Below are positions 12,350-24,678 of a stretch of 64,000 nt of DNA, piece after piece. Position numbers and translations under genes: made by a program. The stretch's first letter is position 1, and every line of letters starts with the position of its first letter. This DNA comes from Chenopodium formosanum. Lineage: Eukaryota; Streptophyta; Magnoliopsida; Caryophyllales; Amaranthaceae. The stretch is taken from assembly GCA_024500155.1 (NCBI GenBank), contig CM044876.1:7197001-7261000 (forward strand), written 5' to 3'. The notes beneath the pieces are model-generated. The model searched no databases. It was not told where the DNA came from and was given only the letters and a program-made list of their open reading frames with translations.

Positions 12350-12505
12350 GGTTGTGTGAGTTGTTCTCTCTCTTCAACTCTTGCCTCATTCTCTCTCTGC
12401 TAAATTCATCTCAAATCTTCACCCTCTAAATTTAACCCACTATTTTCTTTTTCTGATCTGTTATTTTGCCACTTGGGAAGTTCAAATTTTTATCTGGGTT
12501 TTCAG
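12350..12505 (+). other. putative first leader exon of the MYB-CC gene
   Basis: A CT-rich stretch (tctctctcttcaactcttgc) typical of plant 5' UTRs ends at a good donor (TTTTCAG|GTATGC at 12505/12506). A matching acceptor (TTGTCTGCAG) lies at 13354, giving an 848 bp leader intron. The transcription start is inferred only from base composition. Confidence 0.5.
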
Positions 12506-13359
12506 GTATGCTTAATTTTTTTTGTAAATTCTACATTCTGAATGTGTAATAACACTAATTTATATCCCATTTTTCTGGGTTTTTTGTTGCTGTTTTTGTG
12601 CTCATTTCTTGCTAATTTCTGTGTTTTTTCGTGTAGAAAGTTTTTACCTTTAACTGTTTTTTGTTTATCTGGGAAACTTTGTATGTATGAAAATTCAGTT
12701 GCAATTGGAGAAAATGTTTCTAAATAAAGGGAGAAAACAATGAGATGATTAAAACATGATTTTTTTTTCTTCCTTCTGATTGTGCAATTATTAGTTAAAT
12801 TGTTTGAGTATGAACAAAGTTTTTTATTTATTTATTTTTATTTTTTTTTATTTTTATAACTTTGGGGTTATTTAATAATTTGAACTGGAGATAATGTTGT
12901 AAGAGAATCAGGAATTTATGCTCTATGTTTGTACTTTTTGAATAACAGAACTGTTTTTGCCTTTTTTTTTTGGGATAGAAAGAACTTACATTTTGCAAAG
13001 GTCTTTTTCTGTGTACTTTTTTTAAGTAATTACTGGATAGATATGCAATCATAAATCTGTAAACTCGAATACCAAGACACATACTTGTATAGTTGTATAT
13101 TATAGGCTGATACACTTTTCTTTTTCTTTTTTTTTTGAAAGGAAGGCTGATACACTTTTAATCTCCTGAATCCTATTTTTTTTTTTTTTTTCTCCCTAAT
13201 ATTGGTACATTATATACTCCACAACATATATCAGCTTTCAAAATAGCTTCGAATTCGGATTTTTTCTTTTTATTTTGGATTGTCATAATTTATTTGTTTG
13301 ATTTAGTTAGCTGTGTATCAGTGTATGAGTCTCATTAAGATTGCTTGTCTGCAGGAGAG

Positions 13360-13416
13360 ATGCTGTATAGATACCGAGGTTTTAGGGAAAATGTCGCCTT
13401 AGAGTGGATGATATAA
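13360..13416 (+). CDS. upstream ORF 1 (18 aa) in the MYB-CC leader
   Basis: ATG at 13360 lies six bases after the leader-intron acceptor and opens an 18 codon frame ending in TAA at 13414-13416. It begins MLYRYRGF and ends LEWMI. It precedes the main start by about 440 bases in the mature leader, so ribosomes would meet it first. It is visible directly in the sequence; its translation and any repressive role are inference. Confidence 0.45.
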   Translation: MLYRYRGFRENVALEWMI

Positions 13417-13487
13417 GTAGAAGCAGAACAGCGATTTTACAGTAGCATTGCGCTTGTTGCTGCTGCTGATAAATTTGAGTGAGTGAA

Positions 13488-13562
13488 ATGGAAGATAGCT
13501 TCGAGAATAATGCTGATTCAGAAACAATTTGGAATATATTGGATAATGGGATTTCCTCTTAG
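13488..13562 (+). CDS. upstream ORF 2 (24 aa) in the MYB-CC leader
   Basis: ATG at 13488 in a good context (gaaATGg) opens a 24 codon acidic frame (starts MEDSFENNADSE) ending TAG at 13560-13562. It lies between uORF 1 and the main ATG at 13861. The favourable initiation context makes it a stronger candidate than uORF 1. Alternative splicing of the leader could remove it. Confidence 0.45.
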   Translation: MEDSFENNADSETIWNILDNGISS

Positions 13563-13860
13563 TGTTGATTTCTAAAAACAAAAATAGGTTCTTCTCTTAG
13601 GAAATCAAAGTGTGCTATTGATTCAGTTGTCGACTTACTGCTGATTAAGTATCTTTGTCTAGCTGACAATCATATGTAGCTAACAGCTCCTGAATACTAC
13701 ACTGCTCACTCCTCCCTTTCTGTCTACCAAGCCCATAATTAGGCGCTTGCAAGTTTTTTTTGCACGGCACAACTACAGCATAAGAATTATTCTGCAGACT
13801 TGCAGAGTAATTAGCATCCTGCATCTGTCAATTCTGGTGATATATAACGGAATCTGCATC

Positions 13861-16302
13861 ATGAATCACCCCAGTAGAACATGTTTGACTGCAAGTGAGT
13901 CTAGCAAAGGGACTACTGCATTTTGTCAGGCTCTTCCGCCGCTTGACTTCTCAAGTGTTGAAACTTACCAAGGTTCGGTGTCAAGTGAATCTTCATATCC
14001 TTTTTTGAAGCAATCAGGAAAACTGAGACTCCCTTCTGGACCAAGTGATGTATTCTCATCTAACTGTGACAGCCATCTTAAGAGTGCACCTTCTCGTTCT
14101 TCTATGTTCTGCACGAACTTGTATTTATCATCTTCAACTAGCTCAGAAGCTCAACGGCAGCTTGGGAATCTTCCGTTTCTTCCAAGCCCCTCTGCACCTC
14201 GATCAACAAAGTCCCAGTTGGTTCTGAATGAAGATACTGATAGTCAATGTGAGCAAAAGCACTCAGAGGATACATATAGAGATTTTTTTAATTATTCTGG
14301 AAGCTTTTCTGATGGTGACTTTGATGATGTTACTTGCGGAAGTGACTCTTTGGCCTTTTCAGAGCGTTTGGAGCTACAGTTATTGTCTGATGAACTGCAA
14401 TTAGCTATAACTGATAATGGAGAAAACCCTGGAATTGATGTAAGTGCCCAAATAAATAATCGTGCTCTACAAGAATTGGCCGGTCATATGTAAAGAAGAT
14501 TCTACATCCCAGTCTCTATATATCCGACTATCTTAACTTTTTGAATAACTGTTAGAACATTTTCAGGTTTTTTAAAATGTGATTTTTGTTTGCACTTTTG
14601 GTCTATTAGGAACTATATGAAGTATCTCCTGTGGCGTTGAGGCCAGGCATCCCATCAACTGTACAAAACAATGCTCAGCCTGTTTCACCATCCTTAAGTG
14701 TTATTTCTTGTAACAAGACACCTGAGACTGGTGCTTCTCATAAGCCAAGGATGAGATGGACACCAGAGCTCCATGAACGTTTTGTCGAAGCTGTCAAAAA
14801 ACTTGATGGTCCTGAAAGTATGTTCCTGGTTTATCTTTCTTTGAATGTGTTTTTAGTATTAATAATAATTTATCTCTCAATTTGGATGTTCCAAACTTTT
14901 TGCCATCTTAAACTAAGATTATAATGGTTTGGGATCGAGGGAGTATAATGCAGATGGCGTATCTTTATTGAATTTGGTGAAGTTTACTTATTGTTCATTA
15001 ACTTGCAGAGGCAACTCCTAAAGGTGTATTAAAGCTTATGAATGTTGAAGGGATCACAATCTATCATGTTAAAAGCCACCTGCAGGTAAGTAGATAACTT
15101 TGGTTAATGCTTCTATGTTGTTGTTCTGTTTCTTCATTGGCTGAATGCATACTTTCTTTTTCTACAGAAATACCGACTTGCGAAGTATGTACCAGAAAGA
15201 AAGGAAGGTAAGACATATTTTTAATTATGATTGTCATTATTGCAATTAGAAATTTCAGGAGCATGACATGTTCGAATAATTGATCACCATTATTTTCTAT
15301 TATACATCATTGCTTCTCAAGAAGAAAATTTGATTAATAATCATCGAGTTACTGAGAATGTCTCAAATGTCAGTATTGGCTTCTAAATCTATAATATATG
15401 CATGAGTAACATTAGTGCTTTGATGTCCTCTGGAACCTGAATTTTAATTCCATTTTGTTACTTCAGTGGAGAAGACGACTTCTAGTTCAGAAGAGAAAAA
15501 ATCACATTCAAGTACCAAAGAATCTGATGCATCAAAGAAAGGGTGTGTAACCCAACTACTGGTGGTTTTTTCCAGCTTTTTGCTGTCATTGTTAAAATTA
15601 AACCGTGTTCTTCTTTTTACAACTTCAGGAGTATAAACGAGGCTCTCCGAATGCAAATTGAAGTGCAGAAACAGCTGCATGAACAACTTGAGGTTGGTCT
15701 TGTTATCCGTAAAACTTTTCTCTACTTGCAATATCATCTTGTCAGACTGCACTACACTCCCCCTCCCTCCAGACCATTCATAATCTATGTATTGGCTTGG
15801 CTTCTATTAAAATTAGTTGGTAACCTTAAAAAAAAGGTATGATAATTATATTAGTCATAATATTATCTTCAGAAAAATGATAAAGTCTATTATAACTTCT
15901 CATGTAAATTAGTAGTATACAGTTAAGGTGTTTTATTCTTATTTGTTCTGTGCACAGGTGCAAAGAGCACTACAGGTACGCATAGAGGAACACGCACGCT
16001 ACTTGCAGAAAATCTTAGAAGAACAGCAAAAGGCTCAAACTGCCTTGGTCTCATCACAGTCCTTGTCATCAGTTACAAGTGAAGAGCCAGAGATGGAACC
16101 GTGTCCTACATCACCCTATATCAGCCCTGAATCACCACCTAAGCCTGCTGAATCCAAAACTGATGTATCCATTACATTGCCATCAAAGCACACAAACGAG
16201 GACTCTGAGCATCAACCATGCCAGAAAAAGCCTCGACTGGAAGATGAATCTAAACCCGAGCCTGAATCGGATGTGCCTTCAGTTGTTGAAATTTCTCTAT
16301 GA
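13861..16302 (+). CDS. PHL: MYB-CC (GARP) transcription factor, PHR1-like
   Basis: Seven coding exons: 13861-14439, 14610-14817, 15009-15085, 15168-15207, 15467-15542, 15629-15692 and 15958-16302; 462 aa, phases close. The open frame runs past 14439 to a stop at 14493, but the donor GTAAGT at 14440 keeps phase 0 into exon 2. The N-terminal 235 residues are Ser-rich and acidic. The single MYB repeat (residues about 238-295) starts RMRWTPELHERFVEAV and contains TPKGVLKLMNVEG and IYHVKSHLQKYR, the plant PHR1/GARP signature. The coiled coil (about 327-375) has the diagnostic LHEQLE of MYB-CC proteins and likely drives dimerisation. The tail is Pro/Ser/Glu-rich. PHR1 relatives bind the P1BS element and control phosphate-starvation genes in the nucleus; the exact paralog is not assigned. 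The leader is long and contains uORFs. Confidence 0.9.
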
Positions 16303-16319
16303 TTGAGTGATATCCAAGA

Positions 16320-18660
16320 AATCTACCCATCAGTCCTTTTCTCTACCTTGTAAATATAGTCTCTACGAGCCACAGCTAGTATCAGTATTATTCACCTAGT
16401 TCCGAGCTGGTGTGAATTTATTTTTCTTTCAACTTAAGTACTCTAGGTCATATTTTCGTGCTTTATCAGTGATTCCTTTTCTTTTTTTTTGGCACTCCCC
16501 TTTCCTCCAACTCCAAAAGATTCATACCAAAGAGAGGGAATAAACAAGTTATTCTTTCACATTATTGTGCTTGAATTAATATCTGAAGACTGAAGCTCTT
16601 GTCAATCTTTTATACAGGAACAGTTGGTGTTATTAGTCAAAGCAATAATATAAGCAACTTTAAAGCTGTTGTTAAACCTACTTTCCTACCAAGTTAATTC
16701 AGTTTGCTAATTGCAAATTAAAATAAATGTACTAGTCAATATTTTAGACTGGTGCAGTTGGTATTGTCAAAGCAATAGCATATGCAATTAAGCATTATTG
16801 CTATCTAATTCAGCCTTAATTTGTAAATGTAAAGTTAATTTTGCTAACTGTATTTGTTTATGTGAAAAAAATGAAGTGTATATAACAGTCCAGGAGACAG
16901 AATATTTTCTTGTCAGGTTCAATTTAGTTAATTATATTGATGATATACTTTTTGATCCAGCTAATTTCTTTTACATTCTACATGTTCTAGCCATATTGTA
17001 CTATTTAAATTTTGTTCTATAAAATATTTCAAAGTAAAGGTTACGTAGTAGTAGTATGAACTAATAAATTATTATAGCTTTGGGCCTTTATACAATAAAA
17101 TACAACTTTCAATTATGTGTTGCCTACTTGCCTTTGAGTCACCCTTAGTGACTTTGTGTACTCTCTATGTACTCTCCAAACCTAAGAAAGACAAGAAATA
17201 CATGAAGTTGTGGTGGTGGAGTAATGACATCGCTTCCCACCTCAATTCCCTGTGGTTTAACAATCGAGGAATTTTCCGTATCTTCCTCCTTTAGTGAGAG
17301 TCTATGAAACTAAAATGTAAAATTTTCTAAGATACTTTGTATTTTTTTTTTTTTAGGTGAAGAACGCAATATTTAAATAACATGAAGCATTTTATATAAA
17401 ATTTGGTTTCAAGTTTTATGGTTTTGTACCAATTAAAATTGGATTAAGCTGATTTTTATGCTTGATTTGTGCATTTACCAAGAAGTATACAATTGGCGTT
17501 ATTTAATTTTACTGAGAAGTATACAATTCAAGTTATTTTATTTTTTTAAACATACATTTAGAATATTATCAATCCCAATAGAGGTGCCCTCCATTTTGCT
17601 CTTCTTAATATACTCGTACGTTATATACGATGTATCTGTATATTTTGCAAAGCATTGGTAATTAACTTTGTTGGAGTCAAAATAGTAATGACTAGCTAAC
17701 TACTAATAATTGAATTTTTCGTTTTAGGAACTAATAATTGATCTTAAACCTAAACCTACTTTTCAATGGCTTTTTAGGTGGATTATTTGCAAGTCAAAAT
17801 TTTCATCAAGAGTCATTGAACTTATGTTACAATATTAAATATGTAGTAACTTATTAACTTATACTATCAACCACTTTCCTATATTTATAGTGTGCCCTTG
17901 TGACATTGATTGTTACAAACTCTTTTTAGCACAAGTTACTTTTCGTTTCCATTTAAAATATAAACGTACAACATACTCAAGCAAATGACCAATTCCGTAT
18001 ATATATAGAGAGAACTTTAACATACTCCATAATTGGAAAAAGGTAAATCTAAGAGCTCGACTCATAATAGACTAGATATCCCTATAAGCCTATAAGGTAA
18101 TACATGGTAAACTTATTATAAACCCGATACACACGAGAGACTTGATTGATAATACGGAGAATAAATAGTAGTTGTTTATCCAAAAATAATGAGAAAAGCT
18201 ACCTGTTTTGGTTAACACTATAGCAGGTTGATAAACAACAACGATATTGAGTTTATTGTGGAATTGTTGGAATAATGAAAAAGACTGCTAACTGTTCACT
18301 CAATTCATGTAATTAATGTCGTGGTTTTTGGCCCTTTTCTCAAATTAAGTTCACATGAGCCATAGTATTGTCACCCTCTCCATCTCTCATTTCTTGTCTT
18401 CTCCTGTCAATTCATAATTTGCATTTTACATGAAACTTCTCAACTTCTTCAATGTTACAGGCTTTAAATCCCTATTTTAAGCATTTTTTCGTCTTTAATC
18501 TTCTTGTTTCGTCTTTTTAAATTTCTGGGTTTTAAGGGTTTTCCTGTGAATTTTGCAGTTTTTTTTTTTTGTTTTTTTTGGTGGGGTTTTTTCAGTTTCT
18601 GAATTTAATACCCAGTTGCAGAATTCCGCCATTGTTGAAAAGCTTTGAGTTTTTGAGGGT
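16320..18660. other. intergenic spacer, 2.3 kb
   Basis: It holds the 3' UTR of the MYB-CC gene at the left and the promoter and T/CT-rich leader of the DUF547 gene at the right (about 18380-18670, with a T run at 18561-18580). A pair of similar segments (about 16625-16700 and 16745-16800, sharing tattrgtcaaagcaata) suggests a local duplication. No gene is seen. Confidence 0.5.
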
Positions 18661-18675
18661 CCCATTAAAGTATGC

Positions 18676-21402
18676 ATGATTGAAGATATGGCTGCAACTT
18701 CGGCGGCTCTGTAAGTGTTTCTCTGTCCTCCTTTTATCTCTCTCTCTCTTTGAGTATTTAGGTTAATTGGTGTGTTTGAAATTGAATTTTCCCTCCTTTT
18801 TTGAGTAATTTATTGTATGGTTTAATGTGGGTTGCAACTGGGTACTGTTCAATTGATTGATTTCTGTTTGTATTGAATTAATTTCGAGAAATTTACTTTA
18901 CTGCTATAATTCAACATATTTCTGTGTCTTACATGGTTTCTTTTTCATTCAAATGTCTGTAGAAATGATACTGCACTTGAGTATGCTTCTAGTGGTTCAG
19001 TTGATAATGGTTCCATTTCTCGGTTGGATGAGGGTCAGTGCCATTGGTTTTCTCCCAAGGTGAGGTCTCTAGTCTTCAGAAAGTGAAATAAGGAATGATA
19101 ATGGTAATTTAACAAGTTATTATCGGTCTTTCGTAAGGTTTTTGACAATTAATTTGTAGTATAAGTTCAATTAAATGAATAATAGTTGTGGTTTTTTCGC
19201 AGCCGGATTGAAGGCCAGGAATTTGTTTATAAATTAGTGATGTAGCTAGGATTCAGGAGCCATAATTAGTATAGGGGCAAGGCATCACTACTGTACTTTT
19301 TTAGCTGAACTTATTGAAGCATGCATTTTTGCCATCATAGCATATAATGTGCAACACACATGAGCTTGAAATGTAGGTCTATGCTGGGTGAATATATGAG
19401 ATTTGGTGGAGGCAGTAGATGGTACCTGGTGGGGACTTGCAATGTACAAGGATTATTTTCTGTTTCCTATAGTTTTAGATACATGATTGATTCACTTTCG
19501 ACTTAAGAGTCCATAAGGGTGAAGCTTTGTCTATACCAAAGATTTTCCTTTCATTAAAAACATGGCTATATAAGTTCTAACATAATGCTGATCTTGCTTT
19601 CTTGTCTCTTGGGAGCTAATTATTTGTGATTTATGCTAGACAAACAATTATATTGAAGCCGGAAATGGGGGATACTATGGCAGAGGTGATGGTGCTTTTG
19701 ATTACAAGTTTCAGCTTGAAAAAGATGTAAGTCTTGTTATTTATGTTTCTATTAGTATATTTGTTTTCAAAGAAGGCCTTCTGTTCTTCCCCAGCAATTT
19801 GCCAAATAATGTACTTGGGATATCTCTCTGCAATGTTAGAAGTTGAACTTACATTAAGAATCAGAAAGAACAAGGCATACATAATTTGCAGTCCGCAAAC
19901 AAAAGTACTCATCTATATTCTGGTTAAACAGAATATACTCGGTAGTCTCTGTTTCCAACATAGTTTAATACAGACTCTCACTTTAGTGTCTGAACTCATC
20001 CTGCTAATGTTGCACAAAAGATTGCTGTTTGTGGACTAAAGTGAAGGGTTGAGACCAGAATTAGGGATTGAAAAGTGTTTGGCCTTGGTCTTTTCTTATT
20101 GCCACTCTCTAATGTGGCTCTGTAGAAGTCTCCATGGTGTAGTACAACTTATACCTATGTTTCCTTTTAGTAAACTCTAGTTATTTACTTAATTCGGACG
20201 TGGCCTCTGGGAACTCTGTGAGAAGTCTGACATTGGATTATCATGGATGTTAAGTAACTCTTGGAGTGAAAGTTGATGTCCACAACTCTGATGTATTGCC
20301 TCATCTTGAAAAACAATTTGAACTTTCAGAAAGTTGATATGGGGCTGATGATAGTTCTAAACTTAGGGTAATAGGGGTAGTACATTATAGCATTGACACT
20401 GAAGATTTGGTTTGTCCCCATGTTGCTACAGGACTGCTCTTATTGGCAGTTTGCACTTACAAAAACAACCAAAAAGATAAATACAAGCAATGCTTACAAA
20501 AAAAAAAAAAAAAAAAATTCCCACTCCAACTGGCAACACATGATCCCTGTCCATAGATTTTAATTAATTAATTTGGGTTAGGCTATTAATTTTCATTGGA
20601 TACACATCCATTGTTTTTCTGTTATAACACCCCTGTTATCTGACTTAAAGAGAATTATATTTAGTCCATGCCGATAGCTGTGTTGTGAGGCGGCTAATTT
20701 TGTCCTAAACAGAAAGGAAAACCCTGTGTACTCTTACACAGTAAATTTGTACTATGACTTCACTGATACCCTGGCTATTATAATGTAGCTCTCAGATTTA
20801 GATACCATTTTAAAAAATAATTTATAACTTAGATCATGTTCTAATGTAAATTCTCTATTCAGGTCCAAAGTTTGCATCAACAGTTGCAGGAGGAAAAGGA
20901 GTTGCATGTGACTCTGGAACATGCTATCGAAAAGAATGTCATGGAGCTGTCTACTCCATCTCACTTTCCTCAGCGTGTATGTCATGCTTAAAGTTTTGTT
21001 TTTCAATCGTTTTTTGGTGTTGGCTCATTCTGAATCTCTCATTCATAAAAAACGATTTCAGTTATTCTAGGGCACCAGGCAAATAAACAATGCATAACTC
21101 ATTTTCTGATACTCGCTACGTTTTAATAAATGCAACAATTTACTGGCAAATCTGCCAAGGCATTTAATTTTATATTAGTAAAAGCTAAAGGAAAGGTTAA
21201 TAGTATGAAGGATTCCTCTTGACTAATCCATATATTAGTTTTTTAAAAAATAAAGGCAAATGTAGTATGTGAAGTGCAAAAGTCAAACAATTGCATAAAA
21301 AAATAAAAAAAAACCGAGGGAGTATATAATCTAGGGAATGTGGAATTTGGGTGAGGTGCTTTATAATATATGATGGTATTTTGGTATAAATCCTTCTCCC
21401 CC

Positions 21403-21433
<31 letters not shown>

Positions 21434-24216
21434 AAAAGAAAAAAAGAATTCGAGATGGCAGAAGGCAGTTAATGAGAGAGGGGGGGGGGGGGGTTTCCAT
21501 TATGGTTGTATATGTAGCTTTTGTGTACAAAATTATATTTAGACAGGCTGAGTTTTACTAACTGGTGACGGATTCTGTATTCTTCCTCAACTGAACATTT
21601 ATTCTGATAACTATGTAGACAGTGGAGCTTTTGTCAAGTATTGCAGCACTAGAGGCCTCAATTTCAGAACTTGAAGAAGAGATGATTTCTCTCCATTATC
21701 AACTCAGTCAAGAAAGAAATGAAAGGAAACTTGCAGAATATCGTTTGCAATGTTCTTATTCTAAGAAGACATCTTCACCTTCCTGGCAGGTACCTACAAA
21801 AATATTGGATGGATGTTAATTACTCCCCTTGGAATCAGTATTCCATATCATTAATGGCATTATCTGCATGACTGCATAATCATCCACAACACTTAGTACC
21901 TGGATTTTGGTTGTGTTGCTCACCTAAATTTAAATAATTTATGCTTTTTCAGGGGAGCCAATTGTCTCCAAAAATGTATCCTAAGGATAGTGGGCATGTG
22001 AATGTTGGAAAGCTCAATAAGGAGCTTTCTTCTAAGGGTCTATGGAATCATCCTAATCGATTATCAGAGGAGATGGTGCGATGCATGAGAAGTATTTTTA
22101 TCTCTTTGGCAGAATCTTCTCCTTCGTCAAACGATACCACAATGGATACCCCGAGTTCACCTCATTCTCATCCTTCGAACGCACCATCATGGTCATTATC
22201 TGAACACTTGATGGTTCCCATGTGGGCGAAAAGCCCACAGATTGATTTGCCGCGTGATTCTGAGGTGCTAGGAACAGAAAGTACTTTTGACCCTTATAAA
22301 GTCAGTGGAAAATTAAGTTGGATGGAAATTGGGAGATATGGATTGGCAACAGAAGTTTCTTGGATGTCAGTTGGGAAAAGCCAGCTGGAATATGCTGCAG
22401 GATCTCTGCGGAGATTCAGGTAAATAATCATCTTTTCTGCTTTGGTTCTTAGATAGCCACATTGGTTACTGATGGAGACATAGTTTGTCTTGTGTTCCAC
22501 TCCCAAAGTCCACCTACTAGGCTACTAACAAGTTGGCATCTACAGTATTTGTTTTACTTTTAATACTAGTACATTTAACATAGAATTGATGGTATGATCT
22601 TGAACATGGTTATCAATGGAATGTTAGATTACTCAGAATAGTGAATATTTTTAAACTTTATACAACTTGCTTCATCAATCTTGTCAAATGAGGTTAAGAG
22701 GTCAAGACCTGATCATGGAACTACTGCTGATTAATGCATTATGGTTTCTTATTTTTTCTGAGGACAGGATACTTGTTGAGCAATTGGCCAAAGTGAATCC
22801 TATCCTCTTGAGCAGTGATGAAAAGCTGGCTTTCTGGATCAACTTATATAATGCCTTGATTATGCATGTGAGTTTCCTACATTCTGTTACTTTTGAGTAA
22901 TAATGCATTTTGGTTGTTAAGATGCCAACCTTTTGTTTTGTACTGTTGTACCTTACTACAGGCTTATCTAGCATATGGGGTCCCACGAAGTGAAGCGAAG
23001 TTTTTTTCGCTGCTGCAAAAGGTTTGAGCACTGTTATCCATTTTATTTTATTTTTTATTATTTTAGGCCATTTTGGCCGATAAACCATTTTACTTCTATA
23101 AAGTGTTTATCCTAGAAACAATAGAAACCAGGACAAATTAACTACAAATGCCAACTCTTTCTCAATACTAGATGATAAGAGAATGCTTTGGGTTAATTAG
23201 TACTTATTACTCAATGCTAGAAAAGAGATGTTTTATGAACAGAGAATAAGTTAAGGAAGCAAGCGATACATATGTACAAAATTAGATTGCAACTTTAAGC
23301 TCCTGAACAACAGAGCTGATCAGTTGCTCCTTCTGCAAACTTTATTTAAACATGATGTTTTTTCATAGTAGTCATTGTAAAAAGTTCTTAAGATCCCCTG
23401 AGTCCAGTTGCTTGTGATTATAGTGCTTTTTTTGAAAGAAAAAAAAAAAAAAAAAAAGGGCTTACATTAAGTGTCCTTGTTTTCAGGCAGCATATACCGT
23501 TGGAGGCCATTTGTTCAGCGCTGCTGTCATCGAGTATGTGATTCTGAAGATGAGACCACCTATTCACCGTCCCCAAATTGTACAGAACTGCCTTCTGATG
23601 CTTGTTAATCTAATTATTTTATTTCCTGATCGATTTTCACTCTGTGATGCTTCCTTTTAACTGTTTCCACCTTTAGGCTATGCTGCTCCCTCTTAATAAG
23701 CTAAAGGTATCAGAGGAGCAAAAGAAATTCGCAATCGATTCTTATGAACCAAATATCGCATTTGCCCTCAGTTGTGGGATGTACTCATCACCTGCGGTAA
23801 TTCTCAACAAACGCTAGAAATCCTTTTTTCTTGTGTTTGGGTGCTTTTGTACTACCACCCTGATATCTGAAGTTTCTTGTTTCTCTTGCCGAATGTAGGT
23901 TCAGGTGTTCACTGCAAAGAATGTTAGAGATGAGCTTGAAGCAGCACAACGTGATTTTATTCGGGCTTCAGTTGGTGTGAGTAGCAAAGGGAAGTTGCTG
24001 GTGCCAAAGATGCTGCACTGCTTTACCAGGAATAACGTAGATGATTCAAAACTTGCTCAATGGATATCTCGTTATCTGCCTCAGGACCAGGCTGCTTTCA
24101 TTGACCAACACATAACTCAAAAGCGTCAGAAACTCTTTGGCTCTCGAAATTGTGGGGTCCTTCCTTTTGATTCTCGGTTTCGCTACCTTTTTGTGCCTGA
24201 AATGGTTTACCAGTAA
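18676..24216 (+). CDS. leucine-zipper (MIP1-type) plus DUF547 domain protein
   Basis: Eleven exons: 18676-18710, 18963-19059, 19640-19726, 20863-20976, 21619-21789, 21953-22419, 22768-22867, 22962-23021, 23487-23579, 23677-23796 and 23899-24216; 553 aa with all phases closed. Residues about 74-160 form a coiled coil rich in Gln/Glu/Leu (VQSLHQQLQEEKEL, then SIAALEASISELEEEM), matching the N-terminal 'ternary complex factor MIP1 leucine zipper' domain. A Ser/Pro linker with SPSSNDTTMDTPSSPHS follows. The DUF547 domain runs from about residue 325 to 480 with its typical EKLAFWINLYNALIMHAYL core, then the conserved C-terminal segment ending in FDSRFRYLFVPEM. Plant members are uncharacterised or loosely linked to scaffold functions; the biochemical role is unknown. 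The first exon codes only 11 codons, so the start is less certain than the rest. Confidence 0.88.
20499..20518. repeat. poly-A run in DUF547 gene intron
   Basis: An uninterrupted run of about 20 A preceded by 'gcttac' in the intron between exons 3 and 4. It may be the tail of an old retroposon, but no element is recognisable upstream. Confidence 0.6.
21112..21322. mobile_element. Stowaway-like MITE in DUF547 gene intron 4
   Basis: The left end is CTCGCTACGTTTTAATAAAT (then GCAACAATT) and the right end reads AATTGCAT followed by an A-rich arm and ACCGAGGGAG. TA flanks lie at 21110-21111 and 21323-21324. The arms match imperfectly. The right arm has become A-rich. Confidence 0.6.
21397..21494. 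repeat. homopolymer cluster: C run, A run, later G run
   Basis: A run of about 26 C (21398-21423) passes directly into an A-rich run (21424-21446), and a 14-base G run follows at 21481-21494, all within the intron between exons 4 and 5. The C and G runs could pair as a hairpin in single strands or form i-motif/G-quadruplex structures. Homopolymer lengths are prone to assembly error. Confidence 0.75.
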
Positions 24217-24678
24217 TGGCATGCCTGTTCAGTGTAGTTCAGCATCAACTCTGCTTGAGTACATGGCGGTTTATATGCCACCCAGACCTGCAGTGTAAAT
24301 CAGGAATAGGAGGGTATAGAGTGGGACAATGGGTGCTTTTTTTTTATCCCAAGGAGCAAAATTTAGTTCAAATTTCTGGTACATATAAATGTAAATACAT
24401 ATCAGTGTAATCATAGCTTTGTCAGTGCAAATAAATTTAGTTTCACCAATTTGAATGATATTGAATCATTACTTAAGTGAGTACAACAGTAGTCAGTGTA
24501 TAATTACTATGTACACACCATTTCTGGTTTAAATCTCACAAAATTCATTTCTTTCATCAAAAATCACATAACTATCGACATTAACACAGGAATGACCATT
24601 ATCCTCCTATTTGAGAGCAAAATCACAATGAAATGCTTAGGTGTAGACACTGAATGAAGTATGATGATCGAGATTATA
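24217..24678. other. convergent 3' ends, 460 bp
   Basis: The spacer between the DUF547 gene (plus) and the 170 aa gene (minus). It should hold both 3' UTRs; the near-polyadenylation word aaataaa at about 24430 fits the plus-strand gene. Open frames here are not convincing. Confidence 0.5.

Noticed and set aside
13747..13860. N-terminal extension of the MYB-CC frame upstream of 13861
   Set aside because: The open frame begins with TTG, and no in-frame ATG precedes 13861, so I start the CDS at 13861.
14440..14493. Reading through 14439 to the stop at 14493 in the MYB-CC gene
   Set aside because: A GTAAGT donor at 14440 joins in phase to exon 2, which carries the MYB domain. The read-through is intron.
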